The position numbers and the translations under genes are program-made. Positions 8,055-17,140 of a stretch of DNA of 64,000 nt are shown here, one piece after another; positions within the stretch are counted from its first letter, which is position 1; each line of letters begins with the position of its first letter. This DNA comes from Caryophanon tenue. Its GTDB lineage: Bacteria > Bacillota > Bacilli > Bacillales_A > Planococcaceae. Below the pieces are notes generated by a model. The model worked only from the letters and a program-made list of their open reading frames with translations. It searched no databases and was not told where the DNA came from. The stretch lies in assembly GCF_001700315.1 (NCBI RefSeq), contig NZ_MASJ01000007.1:1-64000 (forward strand), given 5' to 3'.

Positions 8055-9797
8055 TTAATCTAAATGTTGAATTTGGAATAAATCATAATACGCGCCTTGC
8101 TTCGCCATTAGTTCTGCGTGCGTACCACTTTCCTTCACTTGCCCATGGTCAATCACAAAAATTGTATCGGCATGTGTAATTGTTGATAGACGGTGCGCAA
8201 TCATAATCGTTGTACGGTCATGTGCTAAACGCTCAAGCGAATCTTGAATCAGCGCTTCACTTTCTAAATCAAGTGCAGATGTCGCTTCATCTAAAATAAG
8301 CACCGGTGGATTTTTTAAGAACACGCGCGCGATTGCCACACGTTGTTTTTGACCACCTGATAGTTTGACGCCACGCTCTCCAACTTTTGTGTCATAACCT
8401 TCTGGTAAACTCATAATGAAATCATGTGCATTGGCGGCTTTCGCAGCTGCGATAAGCTCCTCGTCCGTTGCATTTGGATTCCCCATTAAAATATTTTGGC
8501 GCACAGAGTCACTAAATAAAATATTGTCTTGTAGCACGATACCCACTTGCGAGCGTAATGACGCAATTGTTGCTTGACGCACGTCTACATCATCAATTTC
8601 TACCGCACCACTTGATACATCGTAAAAGCGCGGAATTAAACTAACAATCGTTGACTTACCGCCACCACTCATCCCAACAAATGCGACCGTTTTTCCTGGC
8701 TCAATCGTGAAGTTAATATTATTTAAAATCGTTTGCCCATTTTCTTCGTACTTGAACGTTACATTACGGAATACTACCTTTCCTTGTAATGCTGGAAGTA
8801 CTTGTGCATCTTTAGCATCTTGAATGTCATATTCTTCATCCATTAACTCAAACATACGGTCCATTGACGCAATGGATTGTGTTAATGTTGTTGACGAGCT
8901 CATTAAACGGCGCAGCGGTGAATATAGTCGTTCAATATACACAATAAACGCTGCCATTGTACCGATTGTTAAATTCCCTTGAATCACTTCATAGCCTGCA
9001 TACGCAATGACAAGTAGTGGTGCAATATCAGTAATCGTATTTACCACTGCAAATGATTTGGCGTTCCAGCGTGAATGGTCGAGCGATTTATCTTTAAACT
9101 CGTTATTCGTTTCATCAAAAATGCCTTGCTCGTGGCGTTCAAGTGTAAAGCTCTTAATAATACTCATGCCACTGACACGTTCATGCAAGTAACTTTGAAC
9201 ACCCGCTAATGCTTGCGAACGCTTACGTGTTAAATCACGTAATTTACTAAAGAAATATTTCACACTAAATGCATAGAGTGGTAGTGTAATTAACGCCACA
9301 ATCGTCAGCTTCACATTCATCGTTAACATAATCGCAATGGCAATTAAAATCGTTGCCAAATCAAGCCACATATTCATTAAGCCAATCATGACGAAGTTTT
9401 TCGTTTGTTCCACGTCATTAATCACACGTGAAATTACTTCTCCAGCACGTGTATTAGCATAATATTTCATACTTAATTTTTGTAAATGCCCATAAATTTC
9501 TTGGCGAATATCAAATAAAATATTGTTTGATATATTTTGCGCAAAGTATTGGCGATAGTATTCTACTGGCGGACGAATAATAAAGAATAAAATAATCGTT
9601 CCACCAATCCAGTACGCAAGCTGTGTTGTCTTCTCCTCGACAGACATCGTGCCCCCGATAATATCATCGATAATAATTTGAATGAGTAGCGGTGTAAACA
9701 ACGGAATCGCAAACTTCAAAATTCCGATAAACATTGTTATTGTTAGTAAACCCCAGTACGGACTTACAAATCGCATATAACGTTTAATACTTCCCAA
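8055..9797 (-). CDS. ygaD: ABC transporter, fused permease-ATPase (YgaD)
   Basis: A 580-residue half-transporter of the Sav1866/MsbA exporter type: six transmembrane helices in residues 1-320, then a nucleotide-binding domain with Walker A GMSGGGKST, signature LSGGQKQR, Walker B ILDEATSALD and the switch His in IAHRLST. It should homodimerise and export lipids or drugs; substrate unknown. The start has GAGGGTGATTG upstream. Position next to the ygaE/ygaC genes equals B. subtilis ygaD. Confidence 0.88.
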   Translation of the reverse strand: MGSIKRYMRFVSPYWGLLTITMFIGILKFAIPLFTPLLIQIIIDDIIGGTMSVEEKTTQLAYWIGGTIILFFIIRPPVEYYRQYFAQNISNNILFDIRQEIYGHLQKLSMKYYANTRAGEVISRVINDVEQTKNFVMIGLMNMWLDLATILIAIAIMLTMNVKLTIVALITLPLYAFSVKYFFSKLRDLTRKRSQALAGVQSYLHERVSGMSIIKSFTLERHEQGIFDETNNEFKDKSLDHSRWNAKSFAVVNTITDIAPLLVIAYAGYEVIQGNLTIGTMAAFIVYIERLYSPLRRLMSSSTTLTQSIASMDRMFELMDEEYDIQDAKDAQVLPALQGKVVFRNVTFKYEENGQTILNNINFTIEPGKTVAFVGMSGGGKSTIVSLIPRFYDVSSGAVEIDDVDVRQATIASLRSQVGIVLQDNILFSDSVRQNILMGNPNATDEELIAAAKAANAHDFIMSLPEGYDTKVGERGVKLSGGQKQRVAIARVFLKNPPVLILDEATSALDLESEALIQDSLERLAHDRTTIMIAHRLSTITHADTIFVIDHGQVKESGTHAELMAKQGAYYDLFQIQHLD

Positions 9798-9889
9798 TCA
9801 ATCACCCTCATTTTTTATTTTTTTCACACAAGGGTTAATTATCTCACTTTTTGTACTAAAAATCGAATAACTTGCTCGGCAAAACGACA

Positions 9890-9932
9890 AAAAGGAGCAC
9901 CATTCAAAACAAAGCTGTTTTGAACAGTGCTC
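9890..9932 (-). terminator. Terminator of ntdP
   Basis: Minus strand: long stem GAGCACTGTTCAAAACA / TGTTTTGAATGGTGCTC, followed by five T. It lies between ntdP and the downstream ygaD, so ygaD is probably transcribed separately. Confidence 0.85.
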
Positions 9933-9937
9933 GGCTT

Positions 9938-10483
9938 TTACTCTTGCGCATGAATTTCACGCAATAATTGATAGCGGCTTGTCCAGGCAGTAATGAAATC
10001 TGGCGCAAATGGTCCTCTACGCTGATGAATCCAACTAATTAATTTATCGACATTACGCTTTAAAATCTTGTCGATTACTTCTGGATATGCCATTTCTTTA
10101 CGGTGTTGCTCGTACTCATCCTCATCTAACAGAGTATAGCTCATATCAGGGAATACTTTGACATCTAAATCATAATCAATATACTTCAATGCATGATTAT
10201 CGAACACAAAAGGCGAACTAATATTGCAATAGTAGTACACGCCGTCACTACGCAGCATACAAATAATGTTAAACCAATGCTCGGCATGGAAATAACAAAT
10301 GGATGGTTCTCGTGTTAACCACGTTCTCCCGTCGGATTCCGTTACGAGTGTGCGTTCATTTGCACCGATGACGATGTTTTTTGTCCCTTTTAAAACCATT
10401 GTTTCTTGCCAGACGCGGTGGATACGACCATTATGTTTATAACTGTGGATTTGTATTGTTTCGCCCTCTACTGGTACTGCCAT
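9938..10483 (-). CDS. ntdP: NtdP/YgaC, nucleoside tri- and diphosphatase (DUF402)
   Basis: A 181-residue DUF402 protein. Family members in Staphylococcus hydrolyse nucleoside tri- and diphosphates and use divalent metals. Conserved pieces are plain: [10 protein letters not shown] near the N-terminus, [28 protein letters not shown] and [19 protein letters not shown] four codons upstream overlaps the ribosome site; ATG 10483 lies seven bases after AAGGTGGG and fits the family N-terminus, so it is preferred. Monocistronic by its own terminator. Position equals B. subtilis ygaC. Confidence 0.9.
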   Translation of the reverse strand: MAVPVEGETIQIHSYKHNGRIHRVWQETMVLKGTKNIVIGANERTLVTESDGRTWLTREPSICYFHAEHWFNIICMLRSDGVYYYCNISSPFVFDNHALKYIDYDLDVKVFPDMSYTLLDEDEYEQHRKEMAYPEVIDKILKRNVDKLISWIHQRRGPFAPDFITAWTSRYQLLREIHAQE

Positions 10484-10587
10484 ATGAAAGCCCACCTTTT
10501 CGTCTTACACGTTTATATAGTAATCTTCTTTATTATAACAATGTCAACCTCAAAGGTGTAGAGTGAAACACTATTTTATAAAACTTT

Positions 10588-11625
10588 CTACCGTGGCAAC
10601 GCATGCCAAATCTTCAACATTGGCACAGGCATCGGGAGCTTTTCAATTTGTTCAGCATCGTACCACGCTGGATGCTCCCCTTTCACATCAGCAATATAAA
10701 CATCCATATGCCACACTAAATGTGAAAAGACATGCTTAAAGCTCATCAAATGGTCTTGCGTCACAATTTGTGCCGCTTCTGTTTGCTCAACGATTTGTGG
10801 CGTAAATACACCTTCCCCACGCTCGACCATGACAAACTGCCACATATTCGCTAGCAATCCACTTGATGCGCGTTGTTCTAATTTGTAACGCCCAGCCTCA
10901 TCACGCAATACAAATACATCATAATAAAGTGGCTTCGTTTTTACTTTTTTCGTTTTGACCGGTAGCTTTTCCGGCTCGCCTTCTTCAAACGCAATGCAAT
11001 AATCTCGCACAGGACACAGTAAACATTTCGGTGACGTTGGCGTACAAATTAATGCACCTAGCTCCATTAAGCCTTGGTTAAATGAAGAAGCATTCTCATG
11101 GTCAATTAACATATCCACTGCCGCTTCAAATGTTTTCTTTGTTTTTGGCACAGCAATATCTTCGTGAATATTTAGCACACGGCTAAGAACACGCATGACA
11201 TTGCCATCTACCGCATGCTCTGGCACACCGTAGGCAATGCTGAGTACTGCGCCTGCTGTATACGGGCCGACCCCTTTTAACTTCGAAATTTCCTCACGTG
11301 TATTCGGGACAACACCATCGTATTGTTCGACAACCTCACGTACGCCTGCTTGTAAGTTACGCGCGCGCGAATAGTAGCCTAACCCTTCCCATTGCTTCAA
11401 TAAAACGTCTTCATCTGCTTGCGCTAATTGCTCCATCGTCGGAAAAATCTCTAAAAAACGGGTATAGTATGGTATCACCGTATCTACACGCGTTTGTTGA
11501 AGCATCACTTCTGATACCCAAATTTTATAAGGGTCCTTTGTGTGACGCCATGGTAAATCTCGTTGCTCTCGTTCAAACCATGTGACAAGCGCATGGCGGA
11601 ACTGTTCAATATATGGATATTGCAT
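10588..11625 (-). CDS. mutY: MutY, adenine DNA glycosylase
   Basis: Removes adenine mispaired with 8-oxoguanine in base-excision repair. The 345-residue protein has the HhH-GPD fold: VMLQQTRVDTVIPYY holds the catalytic Glu region, LKGVGPYTAGAVLS the helix-hairpin-helix, VDGNVMRVLSR the catalytic Asp, and C-x6-C-x2-C-x5-C (CTPTSPKCLLCPVRDYC) the 4Fe-4S cluster. The C-terminal Nudix-like domain (from about 230) recognises 8-oxoguanine. The start at 11625 has GAGGTGAACG upstream. Divergent from yfhP, as in B. subtilis (yfhQ-yfhP). Confidence 0.95.
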   Translation of the reverse strand: MQYPYIEQFRHALVTWFEREQRDLPWRHTKDPYKIWVSEVMLQQTRVDTVIPYYTRFLEIFPTMEQLAQADEDVLLKQWEGLGYYSRARNLQAGVREVVEQYDGVVPNTREEISKLKGVGPYTAGAVLSIAYGVPEHAVDGNVMRVLSRVLNIHEDIAVPKTKKTFEAAVDMLIDHENASSFNQGLMELGALICTPTSPKCLLCPVRDYCIAFEEGEPEKLPVKTKKVKTKPLYYDVFVLRDEAGRYKLEQRASSGLLANMWQFVMVERGEGVFTPQIVEQTEAAQIVTQDHLMSFKHVFSHLVWHMDVYIADVKGEHPAWYDAEQIEKLPMPVPMLKIWHALPR

Positions 11626-11724
11626 ACGTTCACCTCTATAACATTCTTTTCTTTTCGATCTAAAAAAAGTACACTAAAGATATATCGTTTATCCGTTCGA
11701 CCTTTAGTAAGGGAGTTGATTTTG

Positions 11725-12756
11725 TTGGATACTGGTACTCACGTTGTCATGGGCATTGCGCTCAGTGGTCTCGCACTTGCTGACCCTGTTACAGCTGACC
11801 CTGTCACATACACAGCTATCGTAGCCGGTGTCATGCTTGGTTCTCAAGCTCCCGACATCGACACGGTGTTAAAGCTTCGCAATAATGCCGTTTATATTCG
11901 CAATCATCGCGGCATCACACATTCTGTGCCAGCCGTTATTCTTTGGCCTATCGCGATTACGGCGGTGCTCTTATTATTTTTACCGGACGCCAATTGGTTA
12001 CATCTTTGGCTTTGGACATTCTTAGCTGTTTTTTTACATGTCTTTGTTGATATTTTTAACGCTTACGGCACACAAGCACTTCGCCCGTTCTCGAAACAAT
12101 GGGTAGCCCTTGGTGTCATCAATACATTCGACCCGTTCATTTTTACAGCACATTGCCTCGGCATTCTTGCATGGCTTTTAGGCGCAAACCCTATTGTAAC
12201 GTTTAGTGTCATGTACGTCATTATTATTGGCTATTATATTGTACGCTTTGCGGTGCAAAATGCAATTAAGAGCGCTGTTGCCCATACATTACAAGATGAA
12301 GAATTTATTATCGTCGCTCCTACGATGCGCTTTTGGTATTGGCGAATTGCCGCACGTTCAAAAACACATTATTATGTCGGACGTGCGTATGGTCGCTCTG
12401 TCACAATTTATGACAAGTTTCCGATTGAGACATTGCCGCAAACACCCATTACAAAGGCGGCACTTGCCGATGCAAATTTACAAGCGTTCACATCGTTCTC
12501 GTCCATTTATCGCTGGGATATTTCAGAACTTGAAAATGGCTTGACCGAAGTACGTCTTATTGATTTACGTTATCGCAGTAACGAACGCTATCCATTCGTC
12601 GCAGTTGCACACGTAAACGACGATGCAGAAGTCGTAACTTCTTACACAGGATGGATTTATCAAGAGGATAAATTACAGAAGAAACTGCTAATTGGCTCTG
12701 GTAATGAGCCGCGTCGTTTCAATAAACTTACCCAAAAATTTATGCGACAATCATAA
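11725..12756 (+). CDS. yfhP: YfhP, membrane-bound metal-dependent hydrolase family
   Basis: A 343-residue membrane protein of the YdjM/YfhP family (DUF457), with about four transmembrane segments in the first 200 residues and a soluble C-terminal domain. Putative metal-binding motifs: DTGTHVVMG at the start, IRNHRGITHS, HVFVDIFNAYGTQ. In B. subtilis it is reported as a negative regulator of neighbouring surfactant/aprotein genes, but the enzyme activity is unproven. The longest frame starts inside mutY; the TTG at 11725 follows GGGAG by nine bases and encodes the family N-terminus (M)DTGTH, so it is chosen. Confidence 0.85.
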   Translation: MDTGTHVVMGIALSGLALADPVTADPVTYTAIVAGVMLGSQAPDIDTVLKLRNNAVYIRNHRGITHSVPAVILWPIAITAVLLLFLPDANWLHLWLWTFLAVFLHVFVDIFNAYGTQALRPFSKQWVALGVINTFDPFIFTAHCLGILAWLLGANPIVTFSVMYVIIIGYYIVRFAVQNAIKSAVAHTLQDEEFIIVAPTMRFWYWRIAARSKTHYYVGRAYGRSVTIYDKFPIETLPQTPITKAALADANLQAFTSFSSIYRWDISELENGLTEVRLIDLRYRSNERYPFVAVAHVNDDAEVVTSYTGWIYQEDKLQKKLLIGSGNEPRRFNKLTQKFMRQS

Positions 12757-12996
12757 AAAGGAGGCTGGGACAGAAGGGTAATTCAAATCAATCCCAACGA
12801 TGTTCGATGATATATATTTGATACGTCGTCGTTAAATGAAGAGCGGACTTCTAGCGGAACAGTACGAGCGAGAGACTACAGGCTCGAGCCGTACCGCAGA
12901 AAAGCCTGCTCGAAAATTTACGACGACGAAAGCAGAAAAGTGTTAGGAGAAATGACGAGATTTCTCCTAACACTTTGTTTTGTCTCAGCCTCTTTA
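12757..12996. repeat. Nested-hairpin intergenic repeat, copy R1 (divergent type)
   Basis: Outer arms GAGGCTGGGACAGAA (12761-12775) and TTTGTCTCAGCCTC (12979-12993) are inverted repeats. Inside them CGTCGTCGT-AAAT pairs with ATTTACGACGACG, a central GTACG...CGTAC hairpin holds GAGACTACAGGCTCGAG, and a 15-bp stem AGTGTTAGGAGAAAT / ATTTCTCCTAACACT (12939-12975) sits next to the right arm. It fills the gap between convergent yfhP and the nitronate monooxygenase gene. It shares the outer arms and one inner module with the R2, R4 and R5 copies but has a different terminal hairpin. Confidence 0.75.
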
Positions 12997-13008
12997 TGTT
13001 CGTGAATG

Positions 13009-13917
13009 TTACGCTTCGACATGTAACTTCGCAATACGTGCAATGGCCTCGTCATACTCTTGTTGTAATTGCTGGGCGATTTCTGCAATCGTTTGACGCT
13101 TCGTGACATTCCCAATACCTTGTCCTGCTGACCAAATATCTTTCCACGCTTTCGCATCGGTCATGCCTGAAAAATCCAGCTTCCCTTTTGACGTTAATGT
13201 TTTCGGGTCAATGCCCGCTTGTACAATTGATGGAATTAAATAGTTCGCATGTACGCCACTAAATGCATCCGTATACAGTACATCCTCAATCTCACTCGTA
13301 ATGAGCATGTCTTTTAATTCCTCTGATGTATTACTTTCAGCCGCCGTCATAAAGCGCGTACCAATATAAGCGTAATCAGCGCCTATTAATTGTGCTGCCG
13401 CAATATCTTGCCCGCTTGAAATCGTACCTGATAAACAAATCGTGCCCGTGAAAAATTTACGTACTTCTGCAACAAATGCAAATGGATTCAATGTACCACC
13501 ATGACCACCCGCTCCAGCACAAACAAGCACTAACCCATCAACGCCAGCTTGAGCCGCTTTTTTCGCATGCTTTACATAAATGACATCGGTATAAACTTTG
13601 CCACCATATGCATGCACAATGTCCACAACCGGCGATGGATTACCAAGTGATGTAATCACAATTGGGGGCTCATACTCCCGAATAAGTGCTAAGTCTTCCG
13701 CATAACGTGCATTTTCGCGCTCATGGCAAATAAAATTCACACCCCAAGGCTCTGTCGGTAATGCCTCTTTAATTTGTGTTAACCATTTCGCACACGCCTC
13801 AACAGGTCGTGCATTCAGTAGTGGAAATGTTCCGACCATCCCTGCCTTGGCGGACGCAATCACCATTTGTGGTGTCGAGATTAAAAACATCGGTGCAACA
13901 ATAATTGGTAATGTCAT
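13009..13917 (-). CDS. NPD-like nitronate monooxygenase family protein
   Basis: A 302-residue TIM-barrel flavoprotein of the 2-nitropropane dioxygenase/nitronate monooxygenase group, FMN-dependent. Visible: N-terminal PIIVAPMFLIS, VCAGAGGHGG (FMN phosphate loop and probable active His), SGTISSGQDIAAAQLIGADYAYIGTRF (FMN binding). The downstream acyl-CoA synthetase-like gene is actually upstream in transcription with a 13-base gap, so the two form an operon; the pairing could mean a role in acyl or nitroalkane turnover, but no substrate is shown. Ribosome site AAGGGGGATATAT precedes the ATG. Confidence 0.85.
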   Translation of the reverse strand: MTLPIIVAPMFLISTPQMVIASAKAGMVGTFPLLNARPVEACAKWLTQIKEALPTEPWGVNFICHERENARYAEDLALIREYEPPIVITSLGNPSPVVDIVHAYGGKVYTDVIYVKHAKKAAQAGVDGLVLVCAGAGGHGGTLNPFAFVAEVRKFFTGTICLSGTISSGQDIAAAQLIGADYAYIGTRFMTAAESNTSEELKDMLITSEIEDVLYTDAFSGVHANYLIPSIVQAGIDPKTLTSKGKLDFSGMTDAKAWKDIWSAGQGIGNVTKRQTIAEIAQQLQQEYDEAIARIAKLHVEA

Positions 13918-13930
13918 GTATATATCCCCC

Positions 13931-15421
13931 TTAAGTTGTTGGTCGTAATGTATGCTTTAATACTTTTCCTGATGCATTTCGTGGCAATTCGTCTAAATAC
14001 GCAACCTCGGCAGGTACTTTATATTTCGCCAAACGTTCAAATGCATACGCTAAAATCGCCTCTTCACTAATGTGCTCGCCTTCTTTTAACACGACATATG
14101 CTTTTGGCACTTCCCCATACACTTCATGTGGCACACCTACAACTGCCGCTTCTAAAATTTGTGGAATTTGATACAGCACATCTTCCACTTCAATTGGATA
14201 CACATTTTCGCCGCCGCGATTAATCATATCTTTCTTACGGTCAACAATGTATAAATAGCCGTTGTCGTCAAAGCGCCCTAAATCACCGCTATAAAGCCAG
14301 CCTTGCTGGATCGTACGCGACGTTTCTTCCGGATTGCGTAAATAGCCAAGCATCACTTGCGGCCCTTTCACTGTAATTTCACCAACTTCGCCAATTGGCA
14401 CTTCCTCGCCAAGTGTATTGACGACACGCACCGCTGTTTTTGGTAACGGTTTACCGACTGACCCAATTTTCTCAAGCGCATCTTCATCGAGGAGAGACGT
14501 GGCTGCTGGTGAATTTTCCGTTTGACCATATAGATTTTGTACACGTACATGTGGGAATGTTTCTTTTAATTTTTTCACCATTTCATATGGCATCGGTGCT
14601 GCACCGTAACAAAATAAACGAAGCTTCGTAAAGTTTAATGTTTTTGTGTCAGGTCGATTCAGTAAAATTGTGTACATCGCCGGTACACCAAAGAACATCG
14701 TCGCTTCTGTGTTTACTAAATCTTCAAGCGTCGTTGCTGGTGAAAATGCCTCTGAAATAATGACTGTGCCGCCAACATGAAGCGTCGGCACAGCAAATAC
14801 TTGTAACCCTGCACAGTGGAATAATGGCGTACAAATATACATGCGGTCTTCATTAGTCATGCGCATCGACTGTGTCCAAATTTCTGCTGCCTCAAAAATA
14901 TTACGCTGTGACAACATGACCCCTTTTGGTTTACCTGTCGTGCCCGATGTGTACATCACAACGGCCATTTCATCCGCATCCATGCTGTAGGCGGAATACT
15001 GTAACCCTTCATTTGATAAAACTTGTTCAAGTGTCGCTTCCCCTTCACGCACAAGACGTTCTTCAAATGGATGTGTCGTCGCTACTACTTTACTCGCTAA
15101 TGCTTCATCATAAATTAATACCTTCGCTTCTGAATGCTTAAAAATATAATCAATCTCTGGCACGGCGAGCTTTGTATTCACCGGCATCACCGTTGCACCA
15201 GCTAATTGCACGCCATAATACGAAACTAGTAAATCATCGGAATTTTGAAGAACAAGCGCAACAATATCTCCTTTCCCATAACCTTGTTGCTGTAAATAGG
15301 CTGCTAAACGCGTTGCCCGTATGTAAAACTGTTCGTACGATAATTCTTTTCCGTTAAAATGCGTTGCGATTGCTGCTCCGTCACGCTCAACAAATTTTTG
15401 TAAACGACTTGTTACTAACAT
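13931..15421 (-). CDS. Acyl-CoA synthetase (AMP-forming, ANL superfamily)
   Basis: A 496-residue adenylate-forming enzyme activating a carboxylic acid to its CoA thioester. Motifs: YTSGTTGKPKGV (P-loop-like), NLYGQTEN (A5), YSGDLGRFDDNGYLYIVDRKKDMI (A7-A8) and the C-terminal NASGKVLKHTL with the catalytic Lys. Resembles FadD/MenE-type medium- or long-chain ligases; chain length cannot be told. The longest frame adds 45 hydrophobic residues; ATG 15421 lies six bases after GGAGGGGTG and is preferred. Likely first gene of an operon with the nitronate monooxygenase-like gene. Confidence 0.88.
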   Translation of the reverse strand: MLVTSRLQKFVERDGAAIATHFNGKELSYEQFYIRATRLAAYLQQQGYGKGDIVALVLQNSDDLLVSYYGVQLAGATVMPVNTKLAVPEIDYIFKHSEAKVLIYDEALASKVVATTHPFEERLVREGEATLEQVLSNEGLQYSAYSMDADEMAVVMYTSGTTGKPKGVMLSQRNIFEAAEIWTQSMRMTNEDRMYICTPLFHCAGLQVFAVPTLHVGGTVIISEAFSPATTLEDLVNTEATMFFGVPAMYTILLNRPDTKTLNFTKLRLFCYGAAPMPYEMVKKLKETFPHVRVQNLYGQTENSPAATSLLDEDALEKIGSVGKPLPKTAVRVVNTLGEEVPIGEVGEITVKGPQVMLGYLRNPEETSRTIQQGWLYSGDLGRFDDNGYLYIVDRKKDMINRGGENVYPIEVEDVLYQIPQILEAAVVGVPHEVYGEVPKAYVVLKEGEHISEEAILAYAFERLAKYKVPAEVAYLDELPRNASGKVLKHTLRPTT

Positions 15422-15543
15422 ATGCGACACCCCTCCGAAAAATGATGTAACGATTATATGTAGTGTAAATGATTCACCGTTCATTTGTAAACAAATAGAA
15501 AACAAAATAATCGCACAAAAGAGATTTAACGAAACACAAAAAA

Positions 15544-15580
15544 GAAAAACCTTCAACTTTAATCATTAAAGGTTTTCCTT
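15544..15580 (-). terminator. Terminator downstream of yfhJ
   Basis: Hairpin AAAACCTT / AAGGTTTT with an inner CTTTAAT/ATTAAAG alternative, and T-runs on both sides; on the minus strand it would end the recX-yfhH-yfhJ transcript before the acyl-CoA synthetase gene. Confidence 0.6.
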
Positions 15581-15587
15581 TTTATTC

Positions 15588-15635
15588 AGTGCTATTCCAT
15601 ATAGCGGACGCTTTTTATGGGCAGAAACAAATCTC
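15588..15635. repeat. Fragment of the nested-hairpin repeat, copy R6
   Basis: GTGCTATTCCATATAGCGGACGC matches the internal segment GTGCTACTCCACATAGCGGACGC of copies R2 and R5 at all but two positions. The rest of the element is absent, so this is a decayed remnant. It lies between yfhJ and the acyl-CoA synthetase gene. Confidence 0.6.
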
Positions 15636-15658
15636 TCCGTCTCTTTCTACCTTACCGT

Positions 15659-15925
15659 TTATGAAAAATCTTCACTTTCATCTAATAAATGAATATATTT
15701 CGGATTACGCCCGGCAAACTCATGTAGTTGGTCACCGTATGCTTGAATCCATTGTAAAATAATACGCTCGATAACAGCTGGGTCTGGCTTACCGTAACCT
15801 GCGCGCGCAGAACTCGCTTCAAAATCTGACCATAATAATTCCATCCACGTACGTGCTTTTGCAGCAGAAATATCATTATTTTTAGCAAGTAGCGCATTTG
15901 TTAATTCATGAATTTTTGCTTCCAT
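15659..15925 (-). CDS. yfhJ: YfhJ family protein (WVELL domain)
   Basis: An 88-residue cytosolic protein with the family signature: KARTWMELLWSDFEAS (the WVELL-type motif), followed by AGYGKPDPAVIERIILQWIQAYG and KYIHLL. Function unknown; the family is confined to Bacillales and lies near recX/yfhH in them. It follows yfhH by one base, so it is the last gene of the recX-yfhH-yfhJ operon. Confidence 0.88.
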   Translation of the reverse strand: MEAKIHELTNALLAKNNDISAAKARTWMELLWSDFEASSARAGYGKPDPAVIERIILQWIQAYGDQLHEFAGRNPKYIHLLDESEDFS

Positions 15926-15926
15926 A

Positions 15927-16256
15927 TTACTTCCCTGCTTTCATCGGAGCTAATAATGCAACCGGTAATGCTTCTTCACGGCGGTTACCACTTAAACGGT
16001 AGCCCCATGCAAAACGTCCTTTTAAATATTCCACTTGGAAAAACTCGCCCGGTGTTCCGTCAATACGGTACATCTCGCCCGGCACGATTGTTTCTAAATC
16101 TACTAAATAAGACGCCGCCATTAACATTTTGCGCTCGTATACCGCAAACTCATTAATGATGCCCATCGCTTCTGCTTTACGCGCTTTCTCACGTAAATTT
16201 GCCACCTCTTGACGTAACTCTTGCTCGGTCATACTTGCGTAATTAATTTCATTCAT
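15927..16256 (-). CDS. yfhH: YfhH family protein (DUF1811)
   Basis: A 109-residue protein: N-terminal helical part (MTEQELRQEVANLREKARKAEAMG) and a small beta-rich SH3-like C-terminal part (PGEMYRI...GEFFQVEYLKGRFAWGYRL). Function unknown. ATG 16256 overlaps the end of recX by eight bases, with AAAGGAG ten bases upstream, which argues for translational coupling. The longer frame starts further inside recX and lacks a ribosome site. Order recX-yfhH is the same in B. subtilis. Confidence 0.88.
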   Translation of the reverse strand: MNEINYASMTEQELRQEVANLREKARKAEAMGIINEFAVYERKMLMAASYLVDLETIVPGEMYRIDGTPGEFFQVEYLKGRFAWGYRLSGNRREEALPVALLAPMKAGK

Positions 16257-17058
16257 TGTGCTCGTTCTCCTTTTGTTCAATAAACTGGTCAATGACATCC
16301 ATTGGAAAGCCCTTTTGATACAAGCCTTGTTTCACGCGCATACGCAAGTCATATCCTTCGTACTTCGCTGCGTATTTGCGCCATAACTTTTCACCTTGTC
16401 CATCGATTAAAGCTGTCCACTCGTCGTCATCCCGCTTCAACGTTATATTGTCTAATACTGTTGTAATAATCGCAAATGAATAGCCTTTACGCAACAGTAA
16501 GTCTTGAATTTTTTGTTTTACTTGTGTCGGTGTTTTTTTCGTCTCACTTCTTACAAGCTTTTCTGCAAGGGCAAGTGCAATGTCGACTTGCTGTTCTTCG
16601 CTATACTGCGTCAGTACTTGCTGCTGTAATTCTTTATCAATGCCCTTTTTTTGCATATCTTGTGCAATGGCACGCGGTCCTTTTTTTTGCGTTTTCTTTT
16701 TCGTTTCAAGCAACGCTTTTGAATAAGCTTCATCATTTAAAAACCCGTATTGATAGAGCTTTTGAATCGCTTCTAAAATTACCGCTTCCCCAAACTCTAA
16801 TTTTTTCAGCTTTTCTTTTACTTCATGCTCACTACGCATTTGAAAACTTAAAAAGCCGAGCGCTTTATTAAAAGCTTTCCGAATTTCCTCTTCATATGCA
16901 ATTTCCCCCATATCAAATTCATCGAGCACTTTTCCTTTTTTCAACTCGAACTGAATAAGTACCGCTTCATCAACGGCAAAGGCATATTCCTCATTAATAA
17001 AAATATTGTAGCGCTGGTCATTGTTCTTTTGACGCGTAATTTTCGTAATTTGCTTCAT
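16249..17058 (-). CDS. recX: RecX, RecA regulator
   Basis: Binds RecA filaments and limits recombination. The 269-residue product is of Bacillus size, with the tandem three-helix repeats of the family: FLSFQMRSEHEVKEKLKKL, LYQYGFLNDEAYSKALLETK, KGPRAIAQDMQKKGI and later a second set ending MRVKQGLYQKGFPMDVIDQFI. ATG 17058 follows AAAGGACGGTGAG and matches the usual MKQITKI N-terminus; the longer frame is rejected. Divergent from yfhF as in B. subtilis. Confidence 0.92.
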   Translation of the reverse strand: MKQITKITRQKNNDQRYNIFINEEYAFAVDEAVLIQFELKKGKVLDEFDMGEIAYEEEIRKAFNKALGFLSFQMRSEHEVKEKLKKLEFGEAVILEAIQKLYQYGFLNDEAYSKALLETKKKTQKKGPRAIAQDMQKKGIDKELQQQVLTQYSEEQQVDIALALAEKLVRSETKKTPTQVKQKIQDLLLRKGYSFAIITTVLDNITLKRDDDEWTALIDGQGEKLWRKYAAKYEGYDLRMRVKQGLYQKGFPMDVIDQFIEQKENEHNE

Positions 17059-17140
17059 GCTCTCACCGTCCTTTATGTTTTGAATTCGTAAAAAAAGCAT
17101 ATTATGATAGTAAGACTAAAAACTAAAGGGGTGGCTTATC